Shown piece by piece: positions 1-5,721 of a stretch of 5,721 bases of DNA. This DNA is from Bacteroidales bacterium (lineage in GTDB: Bacteria > Bacteroidota > Bacteroidia > Bacteroidales > JAADGE01). The stretch is from positions 1 to 5,721 of the forward strand of contig JANTGL010000183.1 in the NCBI GenBank assembly GCA_024762915.1, given 5' to 3'. Each line of letters starts with the position of its first letter. Positions within the stretch are counted from its first letter, which is position 1. A model generated the notes under the pieces. That model saw only the letters and a list, made by a program, of their open reading frames with translations, ran no database searches and was not told the DNA's origin. The translations under genes were made by a program, and so were the position numbers.

Positions 1-1439
1 CAGATTTAAAACCTGCCGAAATTTGGAAATATTTTGATGAAATCACTAAAATACCGCGACCTTCCAAAAAAGAAGAAAAAATTATTCAATATCTTTTGGA
101 TTTTGCAAAAGAACATAATTTAGAAGCCGAAAGAGACGAAATAGGAAATGTTGTCATTCGCAAACCCGGTACTTCCGGAAAAGAAAATCATAAAACCGTT
201 ATTTTGCAAAGCCATTCGGATATGGTTTGTGAAAAAAATGCCGACACCGAACACAATTTTGATACCGATCCAATTCAAACATACATTGACGGCGATTGGG
301 TTAAAGCAAAAGGTACGACACTCGGCGGCGATGACGGAATAGGCATTGCTGCGGCTCTTGCTGTTTTAACATCGAAAAATATTGAACATCCGCCTATTGA
401 AGCTTTGTTTACTGTTGACGAAGAAACCGGATTAACCGGTGCTTTTGCTATAAAAAAAGGATTTTTAAAGGGCGAAATATTAATAAATCTTGATTCGGAA
501 GATGAAGGCGAACTATTTATCGGATGTGCAGGCGGAATTGATACTGTTGCAGAATTTAAATACGGTACAAAAATAGTCAAGGCAAATTCCGTTGCTTACA
601 AATTATCGATAACGGGCTTAAACGGAGGACATTCAGGAGATGAAATAGACAGTGGCTTGGCTAATGCAAATAAAATTTTAAATCGAATTATCTTATCTTC
701 ATATAAAAAATTTAAGGTCAGACTTTCAGACTTTAACGGAGGAAATTTAAGAAATGCCATTCCTCGTGAAGCATTCGGAATTATTACAATTAACAAAAAA
801 TTTGCTGCTGATTTTGAGAACTTAGTAACTGATTTAACAAAAAAAATAAAAAATGAATTTTCGACAACCGAAAAAAATATGACAATAACATTGTCTGAAG
901 AAAATCTACCAGTTTACGTAATTTCAAAGAAAGTTCAAAAAAAATTAATGCATTCTCTTTATGCCTGTTGGCATGGTGTGTATCAAATGAGTGCAGATAT
1001 GCCGGGATTGGTTGAAACTTCCACAAATTTAGCTTCCGTAAAATTTACGGAAAAAAATACAATAGTAATTGAAACCAGTCAAAGAAGTTCTGTTGAAAGT
1101 GCAAAATACGACATGGCTCAAACGGTTGCATCCGTTTTTAAACTTGCCGGTGCAAAAGTTAAACACGGCGAAGGATATCCGGGATGGAAACCGAATACGG
1201 ATTCAGAAATAATGAAAATAACCGAAACTTCTTATGAAAAATTATTCAATCGAAAACCGGAAGTAAAAGCCATTCACGCCGGTTTGGAATGTGGTTTATT
1301 CCTTGAAAAATATCCGTATTTGGATATGATCTCTTTCGGTCCGACGATTAAAGGTGCCCATTCACCCGATGAACGCATGAATATCCCGACGGTTCAAAAA
1401 TTTTGGGATTTGTTGGTTGATGTTCTGGAAAAACTTTAA
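1..1439 (+). CDS. pepD: Aminoacyl-histidine dipeptidase (PepD, peptidase family M20), 5'-partial
   Basis: Cytosolic di-zinc dipeptidase expected to cleave Xaa-His and other dipeptides in peptide and amino-acid recycling. The frame is open to the left edge (first whole codon at 3, reading DLKPAEIWKYFDEITKIPRP), so the TTG at 96 is not the start. Counting from codon 3, the M20 signatures are HSD (H71, D73), GGDDGIG (D110 bridging the metals), DEETG (E140 catalytic base, E141 ligand), LDSED (D164) and GAHSPDERM (H453). From memory, the Vibrio PepD residues are H80, D82, D119, E149, E150, D173 and H461. The first six differ by a constant 9 and the last by 8, so about 9 residues are missing and the full protein would be near 487 residues, normal for PepD. 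The GGHSGDEI segment at about 206-213 lies where the lid (dimerisation) domain begins. All catalytic residues are present. A terminator follows 21 bases after the stop, so it is probably not co-transcribed with the efflux genes. Family assignment is firm; exact substrate preference is inferred. Confidence 0.95.
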   Translation, partial: DLKPAEIWKYFDEITKIPRPSKKEEKIIQYLLDFAKEHNLEAERDEIGNVVIRKPGTSGKENHKTVILQSHSDMVCEKNADTEHNFDTDPIQTYIDGDWVKAKGTTLGGDDGIGIAAALAVLTSKNIEHPPIEALFTVDEETGLTGAFAIKKGFLKGEILINLDSEDEGELFIGCAGGIDTVAEFKYGTKIVKANSVAYKLSITGLNGGHSGDEIDSGLANANKILNRIILSSYKKFKVRLSDFNGGNLRNAIPREAFGIITINKKFAADFENLVTDLTKKIKNEFSTTEKNMTITLSEENLPVYVISKKVQKKLMHSLYACWHGVYQMSADMPGLVETSTNLASVKFTEKNTIVIETSQRSSVESAKYDMAQTVASVFKLAGAKVKHGEGYPGWKPNTDSEIMKITETSYEKLFNRKPEVKAIHAGLECGLFLEKYPYLDMISFGPTIKGAHSPDERMNIPTVQKFWDLLVDVLEKL

Positions 1440-1460
1440 ATATATACAGTTTGTTAAATG

Positions 1461-1491
1461 GAAAAGGATGTGGTTTTTACTCATCCTTTTT
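1461..1491 (+). terminator. Rho-independent terminator after pepD
   Basis: The arm GAAAAGGATG (1461-1470) pairs with CATCCTTTTT (1482-1491), giving nine Watson-Crick pairs plus an outer G-U, around an 11-base loop. The 3' arm ends in a run of five T, and the 5' arm carries a matching A run, as in A-tract/T-tract intrinsic terminators. Placed 21 bases after the pepD stop, it separates pepD from the efflux genes. The GC core is short (GG/CC plus the closing G-C pair), so strength is uncertain. Confidence 0.75.
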
Positions 1492-1527
1492 CTGATTAAA
1501 ATGTATTTTATATGTAAGAAATTGTCT

Positions 1528-1561
1528 TTTGTATAAAATTATTTATTGTAAAATAATTTTA
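1528..1561 (+). promoter_or_regulatory. Candidate Bacteroidota-type promoter for the efflux genes
   Basis: TTTG at 1528-1531 could be a -33 element. TAATTTTA at 1554-1561 matches the Bacteroidota -7 consensus TAnnTTTG except at its last base. The gap of 22 bases is near the upper end of reported spacing. Transcription would start around 1568, giving a leader of about 28 bases before the adaptor ATG at 1596. The position between the terminator and the gene is right, but such matches are easy to find by chance in DNA this rich in A and T. Confidence 0.3.
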
Positions 1562-1595
1562 TTTATTTTTATCCAGAATTCTAAAATCTTAAAAA

Positions 1596-2720
1596 ATGAC
1601 CAAACGCAATTTGATAATAATCGGTTCTGTTTTGCTAATTCTCATAATTTCATTTATGCTTTCGGGAGTATTCAGCAAAATGAAAAAAGAACCGGAAAAG
1701 AAACTTCCCGAACAAATAAAACGATATGTAAAAGCGGTTCCGGTAAAATATGAAACGTTTCATTCCGAATTAAAAGCAACCGGAAGAGTATCCACTCAAA
1801 ATTATATTGATTTAAGTGCTGAAGTAAGAGGGAAAATATTTCCGGGACAGGTTCCCTTAAAGAAAGGACAAAGTTTCAGAAAAGGACAATTATTATTGAA
1901 AGTTTATGATAAGGAAGCTAAATTAGCTTTAAAAGCTCATAAAAGTCGGTTTTTAAATTCATTGGCAAATATTTTACCCGATTTTAAAATCGATTTTAAA
2001 AACAGTTATAATGATTGGAATACCTTTTTTAACAGCATTGATATTGAAAAAAATATTCCCGAACTGCCGAAAATAAAATCGGATAAAGAAAAAATATATC
2101 TCGCCGGAAGGAATATTTTAAGTGACTGGTATTCAATTAAAAGCGAAGAAATCGTCTTGAGAAAATATTATATTTATGCACCTTTTAACGGAGCTTTTAC
2201 AGACGTTTATGCCGAACCCGGCGCGATTGCTTCTCCGGGGGTAAGAATCGCTCGATTGATACGTACCGACAAATTGGAATTGGAAGTCCCGGTAGAATCA
2301 AGTAACATTTATTTCTTAAAAACAGGCCAAAAAGTCAAAATTATTTCAAGTGATAAAAACGAAATTTTTACCGGACGCATCCTCAGAATATCAGATTTTG
2401 TTGATCCGAAAACACAATCGGTTCCGGTATTTATTGATATTTCGGGAAGAAAGAACAAACGGGTTTATCAAGGTGAATATATGACAGCTGTTTTTTCAAA
2501 CATCACGCTTGAAAATGTATTTGAAATTCCGCGTGAAGCCGTCTTTAATCAAAATAAGGTTTTTGTTGTAAAAGACGGGAAATTAAGAAATAAATCCGTT
2601 GTCATTCAAAAGCTTAATGAAGAAACTTTATTTTTCAACGGTTTACCCGAAGGTTCAACGATTGTAACGGAAGCATTGATTAATGCTGTTGATAATATGG
2701 ATGTTGAAATATTGAAATAA
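1596..2720 (+). CDS. RND efflux pump periplasmic adaptor (membrane fusion protein, HlyD/AcrA-like)
   Basis: 374 residues; it should bridge the inner-membrane RND permease and an outer-membrane channel. Order of parts: inner-membrane helix at about 6-26 with the short basic N-terminus MTKR, and no lipobox, so the anchor is a helix rather than a lipid; linker; first half of the lipoyl-like barrel at about 56-105 (SAEVRGKI at 74-81, then GQSFRKGQLLLKV at 91-103); an inter-half arm at about 106-191; second lipoyl half at about 192-228 (YAPFNGAFTDVYAEPGA); beta-barrel at about 230-302; membrane-proximal domain to the C-terminus. The arm holds proline-containing segments (ILPDFKIDFKN, IPELPKIKS) rather than a plain heptad hairpin, a form I associate with Bacteroidota adaptors. 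The ATG at 1596 is chosen because it directly precedes the anchor helix; no Shine-Dalgarno is present, as usual in this phylum. The permease gene lies one gene downstream. Substrate cannot be told from the sequence. Confidence 0.9.
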   Translation: MTKRNLIIIGSVLLILIISFMLSGVFSKMKKEPEKKLPEQIKRYVKAVPVKYETFHSELKATGRVSTQNYIDLSAEVRGKIFPGQVPLKKGQSFRKGQLLLKVYDKEAKLALKAHKSRFLNSLANILPDFKIDFKNSYNDWNTFFNSIDIEKNIPELPKIKSDKEKIYLAGRNILSDWYSIKSEEIVLRKYYIYAPFNGAFTDVYAEPGAIASPGVRIARLIRTDKLELEVPVESSNIYFLKTGQKVKIISSDKNEIFTGRILRISDFVDPKTQSVPVFIDISGRKNKRVYQGEYMTAVFSNITLENVFEIPREAVFNQNKVFVVKDGKLRNKSVVIQKLNEETLFFNGLPEGSTIVTEALINAVDNMDVEILK

Positions 2721-2782
2721 AATAAATTGCTAAATTATTAAACTGCTGATTTTGGAAAATTTATACATTATAATTGTTTGAT

Positions 2783-3514
2783 ATGAATACATATTCTAAA
2801 TTATTTGAAAATAAAGAACTGCCTGAAATAAAAAATATTATTGATAACACTGAAAGCTTAACTTATGAAGCTAAGTTAGCTTTACAAAAAATAATTACCG
2901 AAAAATATTCTGACAATAATTATATTTCAAGTGAAAAAATTCAAAATTTAAATTCTTCACTCGAAAGTGATGATAATAATATTAAATCTTTAAGGTATTT
3001 AAATTATATCGGAATAGATTTATTTAAAGAAAATGACAAAATAACTGTAAGAAAAAGTAATTCTGCCAAAATACGTGATTTTTGGGGTATTTTCTTAAGT
3101 TCATTTATGATAATATTTTTATTACTTTCAATTTATTATAGGGCTAAATTTTTTTTATCGGAATTTCAATTATCCGGATTCATTTCTGCAATAATTATTA
3201 CTTCAATCGGAATTCTGGGATTAATATTATTTCTCAAAACATTAGACAGAATTACATTCTATAAAGATTTTTTTATTACAAAAACAAATGATAATATAAT
3301 CATAAATCAAAAACATAATAAAGATTTAAACCGAAAAAGATTTCCGACAAGTTCAAAGCTATATATTCAACATTCAGATAATGAGGACATAATAACTCTT
3401 GTACTAAGAAACGATACTGAAAATATTAATATCATAGGATTTAAAGACATTAATTCAATATCTCTCAAATCTTTAGAAAATATGGTTAACCAATTTAATA
3501 ATTTAGCCATTTAA
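2783..3514 (+). CDS. Hypothetical membrane protein with two transmembrane helices, inside the efflux gene cluster
   Basis: 243 residues from the ATG at 2783; an in-frame TTG at 2774 would add only three residues and is less likely. I do not recognise a named family. Visible parts: a charged helical N-terminal segment (about 1-42, LPEIKNII followed by YEAKLALQKIITEKY), similar in style to the short helical N-termini of many Bacteroidota membrane proteins; an Asn/Ser-rich linker (about 43-95); hydrophobic helices at about 100-119 and 132-151; and a C-terminal 90 residues with alternating strand-like stretches (IIINQ, KLYIQ, IITLVLRN, INIIGF) ending in a helix (SLKSLENMVNQF). Strands plus a final helix hint at a bacterial PH-like fold, but this is inference. 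Both termini would face the same side, probably the cytoplasm. It starts 62 bases after the adaptor stop and ends 21 bases before the permease ATG, so co-transcription is likely. GC counted over 2821-3480 is about 22%, well below its neighbours, with heavy use of Asn, Ile, Lys and Ser codons. No Shine-Dalgarno. An accessory pump subunit or an unrelated inserted gene are both possible. Confidence 0.8.
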   Translation: MNTYSKLFENKELPEIKNIIDNTESLTYEAKLALQKIITEKYSDNNYISSEKIQNLNSSLESDDNNIKSLRYLNYIGIDLFKENDKITVRKSNSAKIRDFWGIFLSSFMIIFLLLSIYYRAKFFLSEFQLSGFISAIIITSIGILGLILFLKTLDRITFYKDFFITKTNDNIIINQKHNKDLNRKRFPTSSKLYIQHSDNEDIITLVLRNDTENINIIGFKDINSISLKSLENMVNQFNNLAI

Positions 3515-3535
3515 TAATTTAATTCATTTATTATA

Positions 3536-5721
3536 ATGAAAAAAATAATAAGCACATTTGTAAAGTTTCCGTTTTATGCCAATATCATAATTGTTGCAAT
3601 TGTATTCGGCGGATTATTCTCGTTTATGAATATGAAAAAAGCATTTTTCCCGGAAACAACTTCTCGCTTTATCAATATTTCGGTATTTTATCCCGGTGCA
3701 TCACCTAAGGAAATGGATGAAGGGGTAACAAGCAGAATAGAAAATGCGGTAAGAGCCATTGTGGGGGTAAAAGAAATTACCTCAACGTCTTCAGAAAATT
3801 TTTCAAGCGTAAGAATAGAATCAACCGGGCAATATGATATTAATGAAATGCTTGCAGAAGTAAAAAATGCCGTTGACGGGATTAGTGCACTGCCTTCTGC
3901 CGCCGAGCGTCCTTTGGTTTACAGACAAAGATCCAGAAGTACGGCAATGTTTCTCAGTTTATCGGGTGATGTGAGTTTGGAAACATTGAAAAAATATGCT
4001 TACGATATTGAAGATGATTTTTTACAATCCGGAGTCATGTCACAAGTCAATTTATCCGGATATCCGCCCGAAGAAATTTCCGTTGAAATTACGGAAGAAA
4101 ATCTTTTACGGTATCAATTAACATTCGATCAAATTGCTCGTGCAATTGCTTTTAATAATACGGATATTTCCGGAGGTTTAATAAAAAATGAAAATCGGGA
4201 AATTCTTATTCGATCCAGAAAAAGAAGTGTTAATCCGGACAAAATCGGAGAAATTATTCTGAGAGCCAATCCTGACGGAAGTTTTCTTCGAATCAGAGAT
4301 GTGTCAACAATTCAACGAAAATTTGCCGATGTTTCAAACTATGCAAAAAGAAACGGAAAAGAAGCCGTTCAAATTACCGTTAATAAATTACCCGAAGAAG
4401 ATTTAGAAGAAATTTCAGATTATGTAAAAAAATATGCCAAAGAGTTTAAACGAAAGCATCCTGAAGTTGAATTAGCTGTCAGTTTCGATTTTTTAAGTAT
4501 GCTGAACAGCCGACTTGAACTTTTATACAGAAACGGAGGTTCCGGTCTGCTCCTGGTTGTTATAATGTTAGCTGTATTTTTAAATTGGCGACTTTCTCTT
4601 TGGGTTGCATGGGGAATACCTTCGGCCTTTTTGGGCACATTTATTTTTGCAAGTCTTACCGGTATCACCATAAATATGATATCACTTTTCGGAATGATTC
4701 TCGTCGTCGGAATTCTCGTTGATGACGGAATTGTTATAGGCGAAAATATATTTGCTCATTTTGAAAAAGGTAAAAGTCCGAAACGAGCAGCCATTGACGG
4801 TACAATGGAAGTCGTACCTGCTGTATTAACTTCAATATTAACAACGGTTGTTGCTTTTATGCCATTACTTATTGTTACGCAAGGCGGTTTAGAATTTATG
4901 TATGAAATGGGTTTTATCGTTATTGTCAGTTTACTTGTCTCACTTTTAGAAGCATTTTTTGTTTTACCTGCTCATTTGAGTAATCCCAAAGTGTTAAACA
5001 GAGATCAAAACAGAAAAGGTGCCCGCTTGAGAAACAAACTTGACAGAATAGTTGCATTTATGCGAGATAAAATATACGGAAAGATCTTAAAACTTGTTAT
5101 TAAATGGCGGTGGGTTGCAATTATTACACCTGTAGCTCTTATTATTTTAACGGCAGGAATGTTTGGCGGCGGATTAATCAAAGCCACTTTTTTCCCGCCT
5201 ATAACCTTTGATTTTTTTAATGTAAATTTTGCATTTAAACCCGGTGACGGTTATAAAAAAACAGACGAATACCTGAAAAATTTCGATAAAATTGTTTGGC
5301 AAGTGAATGATGAATTAAAAAAAGAATATAACGATACGACGGATTTTGTTGATTATACTTTTCAAATTCTCGGTTCATCTTTTAACGGATTGGAAAACGG
5401 TTCGCATGCGGGCAGTATTATGGTCGGATTACGCGATATGGAAGGTGCACCCGTTTCAAGTTTTGATATCAGAAATCGAATTAAAAAGAAATTAGGAAAA
5501 CATCCGGAGTTAGAAAAATTAAATGTGGAAGCACAGGGCGGACGTTTCGGAAAGCCGGTATCAATAACGCTATTGGGTAAAGATTATGACCAGCTGATTG
5601 AAGCTAAGAAGTATTTTGAACATAAGATATCAGATTTAAATGATTTGATAAATGTTACCGATGATAATGCAACCGGAAAACCGGAATTGTTAATGGAATT
5701 AAAACCGAAAGCTTATTTTTT
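3536..5721 (+). CDS. RND-family efflux permease (AcrB/AcrD/AcrF-like), 3'-partial
   Basis: Proton-driven inner-membrane exporter, expected to work as a trimer with the adaptor encoded upstream. It is open from the ATG at 3536 to the window end (728 whole codons); family members run about 1,020-1,070 residues, so the second porter half and TM8-12 are largely outside. Visible parts: TM1 at about 15-32; first porter region at about 36-330, opening with AFFPETTSR and then VFYPGASPKEMDEGV; TM2 336-354; TM3 357-380; TM4 383-403 carrying GILVDDGIVIGENI, where D396 and D397 match the proton-relay pair D407/D408 of E. coli AcrB; TM5 427-447; TM6 454-480; TM7 526-547; second porter region from about 550, starting at FFPPITFDFF. 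The charged segment 483-522 is the cytoplasmic link between halves. No frameshift or stop is seen. There is no Shine-Dalgarno before the ATG. The aspartate pair fits the drug/organic-solute (HAE-like) branch, but substrate cannot be assigned, and a heavy-metal role is not suggested by anything visible. Confidence 0.93.
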   Translation, partial: MKKIISTFVKFPFYANIIIVAIVFGGLFSFMNMKKAFFPETTSRFINISVFYPGASPKEMDEGVTSRIENAVRAIVGVKEITSTSSENFSSVRIESTGQYDINEMLAEVKNAVDGISALPSAAERPLVYRQRSRSTAMFLSLSGDVSLETLKKYAYDIEDDFLQSGVMSQVNLSGYPPEEISVEITEENLLRYQLTFDQIARAIAFNNTDISGGLIKNENREILIRSRKRSVNPDKIGEIILRANPDGSFLRIRDVSTIQRKFADVSNYAKRNGKEAVQITVNKLPEEDLEEISDYVKKYAKEFKRKHPEVELAVSFDFLSMLNSRLELLYRNGGSGLLLVVIMLAVFLNWRLSLWVAWGIPSAFLGTFIFASLTGITINMISLFGMILVVGILVDDGIVIGENIFAHFEKGKSPKRAAIDGTMEVVPAVLTSILTTVVAFMPLLIVTQGGLEFMYEMGFIVIVSLLVSLLEAFFVLPAHLSNPKVLNRDQNRKGARLRNKLDRIVAFMRDKIYGKILKLVIKWRWVAIITPVALIILTAGMFGGGLIKATFFPPITFDFFNVNFAFKPGDGYKKTDEYLKNFDKIVWQVNDELKKEYNDTTDFVDYTFQILGSSFNGLENGSHAGSIMVGLRDMEGAPVSSFDIRNRIKKKLGKHPELEKLNVEAQGGRFGKPVSITLLGKDYDQLIEAKKYFEHKISDLNDLINVTDDNATGKPELLMELKPKAYF

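Noticed and set aside
96..98. TTG as the start codon of the dipeptidase
   Set aside because: The same frame continues upstream without a stop to the window edge and encodes a typical PepD N-terminus; motif spacing also fits a start about 9 residues before the window.
1529..1753. Plus-strand open frame of 74 codons overlapping the adaptor start
   Set aside because: Its first part is AT-rich non-coding leader and the rest is the adaptor gene read in another frame; no recognisable protein features.
1979..2001. Near-perfect tandem repeat of CGATTTTAAAAT inside the adaptor gene
   Set aside because: It encodes DFKIDF within the arm, a segment I believe is similar in related adaptors, so chance codon similarity explains it better than a functional DNA repeat.
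2746..2762. Possible terminator between the adaptor and the hypothetical gene (ATTTT-GG-AAAAT)
   Set aside because: Only a five-pair A/T stem with a two-base loop and no GC core or T run; too weak to count as a terminator.
2769..2776. TATAATTG, one mismatch from the Bacteroidota -7 box, just before the hypothetical gene
   Set aside because: The nearest upstream TTTG (2751-2754) is only 14 bases away, too close for a -33 element, and the start site would fall on the ATG itself. A separate promoter here is not supported.
4420..4671. Minus-strand open frame of 83 codons
   Set aside because: It lies entirely opposite the conserved TM2-TM3 region of the RND permease; a shadow frame.

Overview
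The window is AT-rich and all its genes lie on the + strand. It looks like a chromosomal piece from a Bacteroidota member. The grounds are protein style (a PepD-type dipeptidase and an RND adaptor of a kind I associate with this phylum), no Shine-Dalgarno motif before any of the three visible start codons, and A/T-rich leaders. No rRNA, tRNA, CRISPR array, transposase or integrase is visible, and the genus cannot be named from this sequence.

Layout: (1) 1-1439, a cytosolic M20-family aminoacyl-histidine dipeptidase (pepD) missing only about 9 N-terminal residues at the window edge. (2) 1440-1595, an intergenic stretch with a convincing hairpin terminator at 1461-1491 and a weak Bacteroidota-type promoter candidate before the next gene. 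(3) 1596-2720, the periplasmic adaptor (membrane fusion protein) of an RND efflux pump. (4) 2783-3514, an unrecognised two-helix membrane protein of 243 residues, far more AT-rich than its neighbours. (5) 3536-5721, the RND inner-membrane permease, running off the right edge after 728 codons (probably about 70% of the gene).

The adaptor and permease should form one efflux complex: the permease uses proton-motive force through its paired aspartates in TM4, and the adaptor links it to an outer-membrane channel. No channel gene and no regulator gene lies in the window. The gene between them sits in the same orientation with short spacers and is probably co-transcribed. It is the only real oddity here: about 22% GC against roughly 35-40% in sampled parts of its neighbours, and no family that I can name with confidence. 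pepD appears to be a separate transcription unit. Nothing in the window makes a convincing case for a wholly new system; the best lead is the AT-rich membrane protein embedded in the efflux operon.
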